Of a stretch of DNA of 64,000 nt, positions 22,912 through 35,480 are shown in pieces; within the stretch, counting starts at the first letter, position 1, and every line of letters starts with the position of its first letter. The notes beneath the pieces were generated by a model, which ran no database searches, was not told where the DNA came from, and saw nothing but the letters and a program-made list of their open reading frames with translations. The translations under genes and the position numbers were made by a program. Location of the stretch: positions 248,001-312,000 of the forward strand of contig WNYE01000044.1 in the NCBI GenBank assembly GCA_021396245.1, written 5' to 3'. The stretch is from Sporothrix humicola (lineage: Eukaryota > Ascomycota > Sordariomycetes > Ophiostomatales > Ophiostomataceae).

Positions 22912-25900
22912 CCAAAAGTAAACGAGCGAAAAAAGTCTAAAAGAGACCAAGAAGAAGGTTCTTTTGATTCAAGAAGCAACATATGTGCCTTACTCGAATA
23001 GGAAGCCCAACTAAGAAAAGGAAATGGCAGGGGGAGGGTCGAGATAGGCCAAGATGACCACTCGAAAATGAGGGGAAAACACCAAGATACCCTCACTCGA
23101 AAAAAAAGCGCAAAATAGCCTTGCTCGCCTTGAAAGACGTTGCTTCTCTGGCTCACCGAGCACAGCAAAATGGCCAGAAACGAAAACGCAAAACGGCACG
23201 GCCCAGCCAAGATGGACAAAAAGATAGAAAGATTGTCTAGGATGGCCAGGCCACTCAGTGCCCATTGCGTTTTCTGTTGACAAGAATTCACAAAATAACA
23301 CTGCCACATCGTCTGCCTTTTCTGCCTCTTTTTTTCCGCCTCTGCTTTATGCTGTGTCATCATCTTCTCATCTTCTCCTCCCCTCAATTCTTTCCAGTGA
23401 CAAAACATGATGCGAGGCGGAGTCGCTACCAGAAAGGGCCGCATGGAGTGGCCTTTTTGTTTCCTGCATTTTGTTTCGTTTTCACGGACAGAGTCCTCCA
23501 GTTTGCTTCCTTATTTTCCCGTTTCCTGCAGCCCAGCCTACCCAGCCTCCCCCATGTAAATGTAAATGCAAGTGTAGTCATGCAACGCAACCCTCCTACC
23601 AAAAAGAGGAAGACCTAAAAAGATAGAAAGACAAGTAGAAATAAAGGATTAAAACTGATCAGCGAGGATCAAAGATCAAAAGAGGCCCGAGAGGGCAGCA
23701 TCGATCCGTGTGAACACACAGACAAACAAACGGCCAGGACAAGCCTATCTCGACGTCGAGATGGAACTTTTGGAGTGAAGATACCCCAGGAACTTACCCA
23801 ACAGTCACTTTTTCGTCTTGCTCACAGGGCGCTTTTCTCCTTTGCTCTTCTTCTCTCGTAACAGCTAGACACCGTGTCGCGTCCGTCGTTTATCGTTTCT
23901 CGTCCATCTTTCATCGTACTCGTACTTCGTAAATCGATAATCAATAATGCCCAGACTGACGGCGCGACGGGCGACGGAAAATAAGGAGGAAAGGGAGGAG
24001 ACGACAGGAAAAGAGAACATCCTGTTAGTCTTATCCGGCAGTTGTTTCGTTTTGTCTCACCCTTGAGTGATAGCTGTTGGTTTGTCTTTCTTCACTTCTT
24101 TTTGCCGCATTTTTTTGTCTTCTGTCTTCAAAAATCCTCTCTCCCTTGCGTCTTCGTCTTCGACGGGTGGGAGGACTGCCGGCATGGCATGACAGACGAT
24201 TCCGTTGTAATATTGGTGATGGCACTGGCGATTTGGCGATTATGCAAGCTCCCTATTCGTTCGTTGGTCTTTGTCTACACCGTTTATCACCAAAAGAGGA
24301 CCAAAGGCTGGGCGTCAGCACCAATGATGCACAAACGTGTGGCCAACACTCATGGTCGCTCACAACAAGGCAAGAAAGAACTGAGAAAAAGAATGGCAAG
24401 TGCCACACGGCGGTCACAGTGGTCGTGATCCTGCAGGTCACGGCTCGTGGTCAGGCCCGTCGATGGGTTCTTACCTGGCATTTCCCCAGCCACTTTGTGC
24501 AAGTGCCAGCAAGTGGCAGGGGAGGAAGGCGTCAAAAGCGCAGGACTAAACGACGAGGAAACGGCGGTCAGTAGCTTCCTCTTCTGTCCCTTTGGCGCCT
24601 TTTTCAATCTTGCTGCGCTTTTGACGCACCTGCTCCGCTGTCGTGCATCACACTACGCCATATCCTGAAAATCTCCAGCACATGCAGGAGCTCAAGGCAG
24701 GAGAGGCAAAACGGGCAAGAGCCAACCAAAAGCGAAGGATGCGCGAGCTTCAACGTTCTTTCCCTCCAATTCAACTGTCGACAAGGGTCTTTCCGCACAA
24801 AACACAAAACAGCTCACACCTTCAGACCTTGTCCACTGAGTCGTTTGCGAGGGTTCGCTGTGTGGACTGTGCTGGCCCTGCCTGTCATTGCCTCGCTCTT
24901 CCCTCCTGGCTTTGCTGTCGCGTGCCGCATTGCTCCATTTGGACAACCCGTCTCTCGGCCTGTCTCGATGTTCTTTTTCTTACACGCTCTCTGACGCTTT
25001 CTCACTCTCACACTCACAGCCTTGATCTTGATGTCGGCGCATCGGCCTTGCGCACCGAGGCTGCCAAGTGTGTACTTTATCTCGACGCACCTGCAATATT
25101 GCAATAGCATCTGAACGGGCGTATCTTTGTTGCAATACAGATACGTACCTGACGGGACAAGAACAAAGTTCAGTTCTCCGAGACATTGTCACACAGACCT
25201 GTTTCTCCCTTTTGTCTATTTGTCTCCTTTGCTTCTTTTGTCCTTTTGTTTCTCTTCTTGTCTCTCCACTGCCGCGAGGCGTTCAGCTGCCTTTGCGGCC
25301 TTGTCTTGCTTTTTCCGCGAGGGGAGTGCTCAGCCGTGTTGGCCAGAACAACGACTATCGAATCTCTGCATTTTGTATTTGCATCTGCATTTCAGCCTTT
25401 CGGTTTTGTGTCTTTCAGCTGCAGAAGGGAGAGTATCGTGAAAAAGGACTTTTCTTTCATAGCGATCGGCACAAACCGACTCAAAATGTCTGAGGCTGCA
25501 TCTGCGGAATGGGAGAGAAATTGCTGGGCAGGCAATTAGAGAGTCCCGAGTACGGCGTATCCTACGGAGTACACCCGTGAGGAATTGAAGAATTACTGTG
25601 TACTCGATAAATCGACAAGTCCATCTTCTCACATGTTTGCGGATCCTGAACGCCTCACCACGCTCCAAAACACCCGAAATAGACCGTGCCCCGAGACAGT
25701 CGACAAACTCGAGAAAGGTGAAGGTGAGTGGAGCAATAAGATACAACGGGGCACGGAGTATTAACGTCTCCCTGTCTCCCTTTTCGCGACGAAACAGCAA
25801 TGACTTGCATTTGAGATTTGAGGTGCGATGCACACACTCTATGGAGCCAAACTTGAGACGGGACACGAAATACCCAAGATACTGCTGATGAAAACCTGTC

Positions 25901-28113
25901 TTTGCAAAGGTTATTCTTTGTATAAAGTCATAGAAAACAGGTTTCGAGGTCGTTGACGAAATCGTAATGAAAGAAAAGAACTCGACAAGCTCGACTTTAA
26001 AGAGGCTGGTGTTGGCAACCTCCAGGGACTTGATCCCAATCTCAATAGCGTGCTTGGAAGCCGCAAGTACTCGGTACGCAAGGATCAGCCCATTTTCCGA
26101 TCAATTTAGCCTATCGTGCGGGGAACTACATGTAGCTGCGACCTTACTCTGCCCTTTATCTTGCTTGGCTTTTGCGTGATTCTGCTGGTTGACACCTGCC
26201 TTTTTTAGTGGACAGTATTCCCCTTCGTGTCTCTCTTTCTGTCTTTATTTCTCTCGTCACTCCGTCCTTCCGCCCTCCGGTTTACAGCAGCCACCTCGCT
26301 AGAAATGTCAGGGCACTCCCTGTAGGGGAAATAAATACAGGCGACAGGCGAGACGAGACAAGAGAGCTCCGTATGCGGGCGCGGACTGTATTTCTGTGTT
26401 ACTAGCAAAAGACACGACCCTTTTGTGTCATCGTCAAATACAGCTTGTCTCCGTGGTCAATACGGAGTAATACTGGGCTGCATTTTGTGTTGCACGTACA
26501 AGCTTATGGCTTTCGTATTCACTGGTAATTAACACGTCACAGGCGCTGGCAGTACCTTGAATTTTAGTGCGTCGCTCACATAGCAAAGTATTTAGCACAC
26601 TGCCATTTAGCACACACCTGCCAAAACACGCTCCGCGTCGCCCTAAAGATATAGCGTGGACAAAAGTGCAACAAAGACTGGCAAAAGAGCACAAGCGCCA
26701 ACGGACAGACACGTGTGAATTGGAATATTTCCCACCAGAACTCCTAAATGCTCCGTCACAAATACATCTCTAAAATGGTGGAAAGCGGCGAAAACCAGTA
26801 AATTAGCATCGCCTTCTCCCCTGCCCAGTATCTCGGCATCGAGTACCACCACCAACGCCCAGCGCCCAGCACCGGCTGTTCCAGGGACATAATCGCACAA
26901 AGGCGCGGTCCGCAAAAGCCACATTTTCATCCCTTGATGTGAATGTATCAGTATCTTTTGATGATGATTGAGTTACAGAATGCGGAATATCAGTTTGCCT
27001 CTTTTCAATGTTTTGTTACCGACCACATCTCCTTCCCCCACTGGAGATGGGAACGGCTCCTATTCGGGAAACCGTCTCGCCGGGTATGCTGACCTGCCCT
27101 TGCTCTTTTTGGCCCTGTCCGCATCCCTTTCCGCGTATCGTTGTTTCCTCGTCATTTGGCTAAAGGGAGGGTTGCATTCGCTATCGTTGCGACTGCTGCT
27201 CGGCGCTGCTACCTTGGTCTCTCTTGCCCTGCCGTGCCTGCCTGCCTCTGTTATTAAGAGGAAAACCAACAGCTCTTTCTCTGCGTTTCTGTCTCTCCCT
27301 ATTCCCCATTGCTGCGTATCTTTCGATTCCGCACGAGTTTCCTAGCTTTGCAGTCCGTCGCTCCTGTTGGTAATTTGCCCTCGAAAATTGGGGCACATCG
27401 ACACACTCTCTCCGTCTCTTTATCTCTGTCTTTTCGTGCTATTGAGTTTTGTTGTCCACTCTGGCTGTCACTTTACGTTGCCTGCCCTGCAATTCACTTC
27501 CTTCCCTACCCTTGCTGGTGCCAGACTTCTGGGAAAAAAACGTTGGACAATCAAAAAGTGGAGAACTCAAAAACGTCTGTTCGCCAGATTTGATCACTCG
27601 CTTCTGGGCTGCCTTGCCTGCATCACAGACTCCTTAAAATCCTATCGGTGCTCAATCGCCCTCCTTCGGTCCCGTCCTGTGGACTGGCCCAGGCCTCGTT
27701 GGCCAAGCAGGTCATCCAGGTCAGCCCACGACACCAGCCCGGCACAGAACCAATACTCGAGATACTATCATAAAAACTATTAAAATAGTGAGATATTGTT
27801 AAACAGTGCGCACCAACCCCAACCTCGCCGAGATAACGGGTTTGCTCAACAGTTGATATTTTTCGATTTTTTTTTTTTTTGACTTTATGTCATATGTTGA
27901 GACTCGTTATTTCCACCTTCCCCCATCCTCTCCCTTTTTGTCTTGCTCCTTCCTATCTCACTTGCGCGGCATCGAAATGGTGTGCTTGTATCCGTAGAAT
28001 CTGCACAGGGGAACAGCCGCCGAGACCAGGAACAGAAAAGTGACCAGCCCTGTGATAGGGAAACAGCCAACCAATCCGGGCCAGCTTGACCTCAACACTC
28101 AACCGCACTTTCC

Positions 28114-28149
28114 TTTGCCTCTTTCTTTGCCTCTTTCTTTGCCTCTTTC
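28114..28149 (+). repeat. 12-bp microrepeat TTTGCCTCTTTC x3
   Basis: Three perfect tandem copies of TTTGCCTCTTTC within a long C/T-rich stretch. Confidence 0.9.
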
Positions 28150-30391
28150 CCTTTGTTTCTCGCTTCTTGTCTTTTGTTCTCGTTTCCTCCTTCCCCCACT
28201 CACCACTCACGCGCTGCAGATTAGCGCGTTGCAGCGACGTCCCCTCTTTACTTTCTCCATATCGCTCCTGCCTCGCAAAATGCTTCACGGGGCCTAGACA
28301 GTCGAGACACTTTGTATCTGTATCTACCCGTGCCTTCCTTGTCTTTGTACGACGCGCCCACGCTCCCCATGCGCCTTCCTGGTTCTGCGCAACAATCGCA
28401 CAAACGACGCACGGAGCCCATCATACCGCCTCTGTGGTGCAAACCCGTTTTCTCTTTCTGTCGTTCTATCTTCCCCCATAGGGCAACTCGTTACTAAAAG
28501 ATAGATACTATGATGCTCGAATGCATGTCGTAGCCGTAGCTGTGTGCCGTCCTCGAGTACTTGGGTGGCGCAGAATCCTGCCTCACCGCATCAGTACACT
28601 ACGCCCACCCCTCTTTTTTTGGGCCAATTCTTGCCACTGGTCGCTCTAGTCCCTCTGTATTTTAACTGCTTTTGCTATCTTCTGCCCGCGCCAGCCTTTT
28701 TAGCTTGACAGCGACAGCACCCCGGTCGTGCCTGCTGCGTCCTCCCGTCAAGGCTATTGTTTCTAGTGTCTGTTGTTCCTGCCCCAATCGCTCCTTCCCT
28801 AATTCGCCCCTGTCGACGGTCGTTCAGGGCAAGAGCAGAAAGACAGCAAAATTCGTGAGAGAAACAAAAAGAACGCAGTCGCGGCTGCCACTCTTTCCCC
28901 AGTAGTTGTTTTGATCTCGAGTGTCTCTTTCCCTCTTGTCTCTCTCCCTGATTGGCGATACACCATCCTCTCACTTTTCTCCTTCCTTTCCTTAATTTTG
29001 CTTGCTTTGAGCTTCATTATCACAGCTCTCCTTCAACAACTTTTCCTCTCGATTCCAGGGATCCTGTAACCCTGTCCGCCTGTCTGCAAATCTTTTTTTA
29101 ACCGTCATTGACACCCGTATTTGGTATGCACACACAAAGAACAAACAAGGCCACACCCACACACCCACACCCTGCAAAAAGAAAGCAAAAAGCAAGCAAT
29201 ACAAGTACACCACATTACACCCCCTTCTCCTCCAATCCCCACCTCTTCCAACGTTGATCCCTCTTCACTCTTTTTGCTTGGGTTTGCCGCTTCTCCGATC
29301 TGGTAACGAGGAGGAGACCCAGTCAGCAGTTGCATTCTTGGCTTTTTTCCTGGCTCTGCCAGACAAGGCCCCAGTTGTTATCTCTCTCCTCTTTCCCTTT
29401 GGCTCCCCTCGCTCACTTTCTTTTCAAGGTTGGTTTGGTGCTGCCGTAACATAGCCTAGCTATTTCACTCTTGCGCTTGTGATATCTTTTGCCTGCCAGC
29501 CTGCCACTTTTTCCTTTTTCACTCTCACCCTCGGCCTGCTCTTCCCACTCTTTAACCTCTTCCTTTCCTCTTTTTCATTTTCTCCTTTTGGTTTTTTATT
29601 CCTCACGTCCTCATTTTTGGTTTCTATTTTCACAATCTAACAACGCTCGCCAAAACAGACTTGTCTGGACCTCCAAAACACCTCAACCGCTCTCGCCAAT
29701 TTCCTTCCATATTACAACCGACCGGCCCACCGGCTGTCCTGCGGCGCTACTTTCTCTCTGATCCGCTTCTCAGTTTTCTCCAGCACTCTCTGCGCCAATC
29801 TCCAGCAAATCCAATTACTCCGTACTGTCATAAAGTGGAAAACCACTCAACGGACGGCGTCTGTAAAATAAGGGCAAAAACAAAGGACACGAAAACTCGA
29901 ACCGACGACATATCTACATACTGGAAAGACGACACGAGCCACCTGCTCCGCACTTTTACCGGGGACTTGGGAGATCACGAACCAGAAATATCTGAAATCT
30001 GACAGCTTCGTTTCGACATATGACCAGGTCCGATTCGCATTGAACCTAGGCGGGCCTTTCTCTCCCTGCAGCTACGCGTGCGGTTAACCTCAACAACCGC
30101 TGCCATTCCGCAACTTTACCTCTCGTTTTCACACCGAAAATCAGTCACCACGGATTCTTCAGTGCCACCACGCAGGAGACGGAGAAACAAGGGGGCCAAC
30201 AACATTACGCTGTTCAGCATCGGCTTCATCACAGCTTCAACACCAATCACCACAACCTCCCCTCTCGCCCCTCCAGACGGAGGTGGACGGGACGGGCTCT
30301 GAGCGCGAGTGCGAGCTCAAGTAGCTGTAGCTACGGCTTCGACTTCAACTTCGACTTCCAGTAGCTGTGGATAGCTTCCTCATACGTCACC

Positions 30392-32285
30392 ATGGGTCTC
30401 TATTCTGACGCACCGCCTACCATGGCCTTTGCAGAAGTCAAACCCACCTTGCTTGTGTGCTGGTGGATTACCATCTTCTGCTTGACCATTATCCTTCTAC
30501 GCATAGCAGGCCGCTACATCCGATCCGAACGTTTATTTGTTGAAGATCGCGTTGTTTCCTTGGCCATCATCCCCCTCTTTTTGCGCATGGGCTGTGTCCA
30601 TGCCATCCTCATATTCGGCACCAACAATGTCGACCTCAACAGCTTCGAGCATACCGCGGAGAATCTACACCGCCGGGCTGTTGGCAGCGGCCTTGTGCTG
30701 GCCAGTCGCGTCTTCCATGCCGCCACGTATGTTTCCTTATTGTCTTCAGCATAAAAAAAATCTAGGTTTTCAGACTAACATATACAGTTTATGGATCTTC
30801 AAAGTCGCCATCCTCGAGTTCTTCAAGCGCATCAGTGATGCCTTATCTGAACGCTTCTCTCAAATTGCCGTTCTTGTCATCCGTGGCATTCTTGTGGCTA
30901 CCTTTATCGCGGTCGTTATCAGCGACCTGACCGAGTGCCAGCCATTCTCCCACTACTGGCAGGTTGTTCCTGACCCGGGCGGCCACTGTCGGCAGGGCTT
31001 TGCCCAGCTGCTGACCATGTCCGTTTGCAACGTCTTCACCGACCTCTTGCTGGTCCTCTTCCCTATCCCTATCATTTTCTTCAGTCGCCAGACCGTCAAG
31101 CGCAAGGTCCAGCTCATCCTTCTCTTCTCATTGAGCCTGGGCGTTGTCGCCGTCACGATCTACCGCGCCACCCGGGTTATCCAAGAGCACGGTGACCAGC
31201 AACTCCGCTCTCTAATCGCCTCTGTCGAGCTTCTTTTCGCCACTGCTGCCGCCAACTCGCTTGTTCTTGGCTCTTTTGTCCGCGACCGTGGTGTCAAGAA
31301 GAACAAGTTCCGTGCCGGCTCGGTTGTTGACTCGATGGAGCGCTCCAGTGTCATTCGCTCTCGCCGCCCAACGGCTAATCGCCATTGGGGCAGCGACGAA
31401 GACCTGGTCCGTGATCTGGGTCTTGGTGTGCAGCCTGAGCTGCGTGACGCCCCAGACTCGTTTATTGGTGACGATGTTATGTTCGACGGATCGCCAGGCG
31501 GGCGCACTGTGCGGCCCGCGCCCATTCTCAAGGTGGACGGCACGGCCGTTCACCCTCTTCACGACGACCACGACAACACGGGCGAAGGCAGCAGCCACAG
31601 CGGAGGTGACAGTGGTGTCGGCCATGGCCACAATGTTGTTGGTGATTTCAGTGCATGGCGGTTCCCTGAAAACCGCCGTCGCAGCGCTGCCACGAACAGC
31701 GCACAAAGTGCCCAGAGTGGCTTGAGTGGAATGACTGGTCAGAGCGATGACGACACTCTTCTGGCCCGCGACCCCCTAAGCCCAGCCTCGCGCAACAACT
31801 CGACTTCTACACCACGCAAGGTGTCATTCTTCGATGCTGGCAACCTGCTCGGTAACAATGCCAACGTTGGTAGCAGCAACGGCGACAATGAATCTGAGCC
31901 GGACACTCCCAGAACTAGCACGGCTGGTGGTCTCCGCTCGCCCAGCAGCATTACTGGCATGTGTTCTAGCACGGAGAGTATGCCTCCATCGCCTGCCCAT
32001 CCAGCTAGCACCCGTGGTTTCCGCCGTGGATCATCTGCCCTGTTGCAGGATCTCGGTGGTCTCTTGGGCCCTCCGACATCACGGCACCGGCAACGGTCGG
32101 ATGCCCGGTCGCCGACGACACTCCAGACCGTGCCTCAGGGCACACCGTTCCAGATGCCGTCGTCTCCTCATTCATCGACACAGTCGCCCACTCCGTCTGG
32201 CCGGTACACACCGTCCAACCTTGACGATTTGATGTTGATGGATCCTGGAGGTCTACTCAGTCCTGGACCGCATCGCCGGGCCTGA
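30392..32285 (+). CDS. Seven-TM fungal rhodopsin-domain membrane protein
   Basis: Integral membrane protein of 610 aa in two exons, 30392-30726 and 30788-32285, joined in phase 2 over a 61-base intron (GTATGT...ATACAG). Seven hydrophobic segments lie at about residues 18-38, 53-76, 100-124, 137-157, 186-210, 219-240 and 252-275; the splice joins the middle of TM3 (HAAT/LWIFKV). The loop after TM4 has C162 and C179, which may form a disulfide. The order TECQPFSHYW...C, then DLLLVLFPIPI, matches the fungal rhodopsin domain of SAT4/PTH11-like proteins; there is no CFEM domain at the short N-terminus. The C-terminal ~330 residues are a cytoplasmic Ser/Pro/Asp/Gly-rich tail with many possible phosphorylation sites. 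The ligand and any G-protein coupling are unknown. ATG 30392 has a strong CACCATGG context. It converges with RPB5. Confidence 0.88.
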
Positions 32286-33411
32286 AGCGTCTTCTTTTGA
32301 TTTTTTTCTTCTCTCTGTCATCAGCGTTTCTATTCTATTTCACGACACACACATTGGCTTAAGCCTCCGACTCGCCCACGCGACAAACATTCTCGACACA
32401 CAAGACGTCTTTGTCTTAATTTCACCATTTCCTATGTTATGCGACTCACGGCCTTTATCAACGAATCTAATGACGGAAACAAACGGAATGGGAGGTGTTT
32501 TATACAACGAGATCTATACTCATAATCCTCTTTTTTGGTGGACCGCAGGAGCAGCCCGGGGAATTTTGGGCTTTTGATTTTTGATTTATTTGTCTTGTTA
32601 CTTGGGAAGGAGGTGTTATTGGGCAATTCCTCCCCTTTCATACATCTTGGGATGTGGTTGATGATGTTGTCTTTTTTGAGTTGTTATTATTATACCCCGG
32701 CTCATCGATGCCCTGCGATCTATAAATGCATTGGAATTTTCTTGACAATAATAACTGTCTTCATGTTTGTGAAGTAAAATGATACGATTAGTGATGATAT
32801 TGGCGTTGATTACCAGCTATATTTGCTCAGTTATCTTGCCTTTGTACAGGGTCAGTACACTACCAACTGAAATAGGCTCTAGCTATTACGATCTATTATA
32901 CTGTGATGAGCTGATGCTTGGTTCTTAGTCGGAAAATAAGGGGTGTTATGATCGCCAACCCTGGTCCTTGGTTCCCAATTGAAATGCTAGTTTTCTGGTC
33001 CTATTTCTGATCCCCCTGAGAATATCATAATTCCGATGCACCAAAAACGAAAACGTTGTACATCCACTTTTTATCGTACTGCGTACAATTGCATTCTATC
33101 TGCTAGTTGTAATTTATATGATGATAACTCTGGCCAGCCTGTACGACTGGAAGGTGGGAGATATAGGGGAAATGAAAACGCCATAAAATAGACTTCAAAA
33201 AACAACCAGAGGCACCCCCTCCAAGAAAAATACAAATATAAAAGCCAAAAAAGAAACAGGATGGTAACGCCATTATGGTAAACAAACAATGAGAGAAAAG
33301 CCAAGCCAGATGACACACCGTCATTACACACTCAAAACACTTTTCTGGCGACGCAACCGCTGCCATGTCAAAACAAACACTCCCCGCCCCGCCCTTCACG
33401 CTCCGTGTTTC
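32286..33411. other. Convergent intergenic region
   Basis: Lies between the 3' ends of the membrane-protein gene (+) and RPB5 (-). It is AT-rich with T-rich UTR-like DNA at both ends. The middle, about 32780-33060, is notably AT-rich with no coding potential. No transposon ends were found. Confidence 0.5.
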
Positions 33412-34311
33412 TTACACGCACAACCGGTAACTGGCGTAGCGACCGGCAGTCTCACTCGTGCGGATGATCTTGACGACCTGGCCGCGTCTCAGGCCGAGGT
33501 AGCGGGCCACGGGGTCCTTTTGCTGGATACGAGGCAGCTGGGTCTCCTTGAGACGGTAGCGGGCCAGCAGGGCGGTCTTCTCCTCCTTGCTCAGCACGAC
33601 GTGGGTGGGCACCAGCTCGTGGTGGGTGATGTTGACGAGCAGATCGTCCTGGATAAAGCACTCGATGTGAGTGTACATCATCGTGGCGTTGATAACTTTA
33701 CGAGCCTGTGCACTCAGGGCGCCCTGGGTGACCATGATGCCGGCGCGGAAGCTGTGGTCGTCGCAGTGCTGGACAAAGCGCTTGATCTCCTTGACACCGA
33801 TCTGGGACTCGGTCATGAACTCGACCCAGACGGTGCCGCAGTCGTGCTCGGGGTTGGGATTTGCGGCAGTGGGCGGTGGCGTGTACTTCTTGATCATGGC
33901 GTCCGTTGGCCGGGCAGAGAACTGCATCTTTCCGCGGCTGCAGGTAGTACGTTAGTAGGCTGATAGGATTCTAGAAAGGATGCTAGAAGGTAGAGTCTAA
34001 TTCAAAGACATACTCGGCGGTGCCGTCGGGCAGGGTGAACTTGTTCAGAAACTCGTCGAAGCTGATCTTGACCTCCTCGTCGGCCAGCTCGTAGCCCTGT
34101 TGTGCCATGTTAGCCGCTGCTTCCGTTGATGCGTCTTCGCCATGCCCGTTCCTGATCCTTGCGTAGTTTTCTCGTTTCTCCTCCATCACTCCCCCAAAGG
34201 GCAACGCACTCTATCTTGGCACATCTCGTGGACTGTCCGCCACGCGCGCCAGAGCTTGCGCAGCTCACGCTGCTTGGCCGGATCCTCCTCGCCGTTTGGT
34301 GAGAACGACAT
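33412..34311 (-). CDS. RPB5: RNA polymerase subunit RPABC1 (Rpb5)
   Basis: Shared subunit of nuclear RNA polymerases I, II and III, at the lower jaw that contacts downstream DNA. Three exons on the minus strand: 34311-34210, 34096-34014 and 33937-33412, with introns of 113 and 76 bases (GTGCGT...ACAG and GTATGT...TGCAG). The spliced protein is 236 aa, near the usual 210-240. It opens MSFSPNGEEDPAKQRELRKLWRAW, has the N-terminal jaw motif MCQDRGYELADEEVKIS, and ends in the highly conserved assembly domain (HELVPTHVVLSKEEK..., LPRIQQKDPVARYLGLRRGQVVKI..., YASYRLCV). The two small exons are placed because they restore MCQDR/GYEL and D/RGKMQFSARP across the joins. It is divergent from BFR1, 1.17 kb away, so they may share regulatory DNA. 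Confidence 0.96.
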
Positions 34312-35480
34312 TGTGTCTGTGAAAATCGACGGTCTGGCGTTACTGGGCCCGTCAGCTGCGTGTGCTGGGTTGTTCGTCGTTTATCGGTCTGCTCGTCGTC
34401 GAGTAGAGCTTTCGTCGGAGCGCGCAGTCGTGACAAATCGCAAGTCGCGGCACCGAAGAAGTGCAGTTGTCGTTGTCGTTGTAAAAATAGAGAGAGAGGG
34501 AAACAATCGAGGGACGCACGCAAAGTGTCGTCGACAAAGGGTGGGTGCGTGGTTGTCGAAGTTGGAGGATGAATGTGGAAAAGCCTTTGTCGCTTTGAGG
34601 TCTGTTGGTTTGAGTTTGGCGCTGCTTTTCGCTTTTGCTCCCTTTCCCGCCTTCCCTCTGGCAAGAAAAAAGTTTCGCCTGCAAACCCATACTAAAGGCA
34701 AGAGCCAGAAGCGACCCACTTTTCACACCTACGACACGTGACTGAGCTTGCTTATCGCGATTCCAGATTTCTTATCGCGACGGCTCCTTCCTTTTCACTC
34801 GATTTATTTATTTTTGACCCTTTGGGGGGTTTGCCCCACATTTTTGCGACCGGGGTTCACAGACCAGGCCAATCGACTGCTCAGTGGTTCCTTCCTTTTG
34901 GAATTTTTGACACGGGGCCGAACGTCGAAAAAAAAATGAGTACTTGTACAGTTGAAAATGGCCACCTTTTTGCAACGGGCTGAGTGACTTGTTCCTGCCC
35001 TTTCGAGTTCACTTTGCTCCTTCCCCCTCCCCACACAGTAGAAAGCAGTAGAAGTACTCCGTAGAACTGCAGGAACGACCAACTAGCAACTGTAGACCAG
35101 CGAGACCAGCTGTATGGGAAGGGACTACAGTGAGTGATTTGGCTTTTGTAATAATACTGCGTAGAGAGTGCTCTTGCGCTACTGCAGTTTTGCGACTATT
35201 ATTTTGCTGACCCTTATTTTTTGGCTCGCTTTCTCCCCTTTTCCTTTCTTTGATTCCTTTCTTCTCACCCCCTCAGCTCCGATCGGTAAACATTCCTGCG
35301 ATACCGCATCCAACAACTACGCGGGCAGCCTCGAGATCGGCATTTCTCGTCACTCCGATCTTCTTTTGCTAATTCCTCGTCCTCGACTTTGCTCGCCTTT
35401 TTCCCGACGAAGCAATCCTCTTGCTCTCTCTTCTTCTTTCGCCATCTCATCAGTCCCTCATCCCTTTCTCTTCTATCACA
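34312..35480. other. Divergent promoter region RPB5 / BFR1
   Basis: 1.17 kb between two divergently transcribed housekeeping genes. The BFR1 side (35200-35480) is C/T-rich on the + strand, and the RPB5 side is G/A-rich on the + strand, so each gene has a pyrimidine-rich leader on its own coding strand. One exact TACTCCGTA lies at 35055-35063, almost in the middle. No gene is seen. Confidence 0.6.

Larger units (their letters stand above)
22391..22912. mobile_element. MITE-like non-autonomous DNA transposon
   Basis: A 522-bp element bounded by ~40-bp terminal inverted repeats: GGGTCCGTCTACACG at the left is matched by its reverse complement at the right, with one internal C/T difference over 40 bases. 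It is flanked by the direct repeat CAAAAGTA (22383-22390 and 22913-22920), an 8-bp target duplication (9 bp if the adjoining C is counted). An 8-bp duplication with long terminal repeats fits hAT-type MITEs (family knowledge; assignment is inference). It has no coding capacity. Most of its interior is a 9-bp tandem repeat. The near identity of its ends suggests recent insertion. No second copy is present in this window. Confidence 0.85.
20567..30391. other. 9.8-kb gene-poor region
   Basis: No gene is supported on either strand over almost 10 kb. The segment holds the MITE-like element at 22391-22912, a 12-bp microrepeat at 28114-28149 and four copies or near-copies of the 9-mer TACGGAGTA (25563, 25753, 26461, 29816). 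From about 24.8 to 30.0 kb the + strand is predominantly C/T, which is the pattern seen before other + strand genes here, and it may be promoter or leader for the membrane protein at 30392. I saw no tRNA-like cloverleaf, rRNA or transposase signature. Confidence 0.55.

Noticed and set aside
22836..23444. 202-residue minus-strand open frame at the MITE edge
   Set aside because: It runs through the right terminal repeat and into unrelated DNA, with no protein family features.
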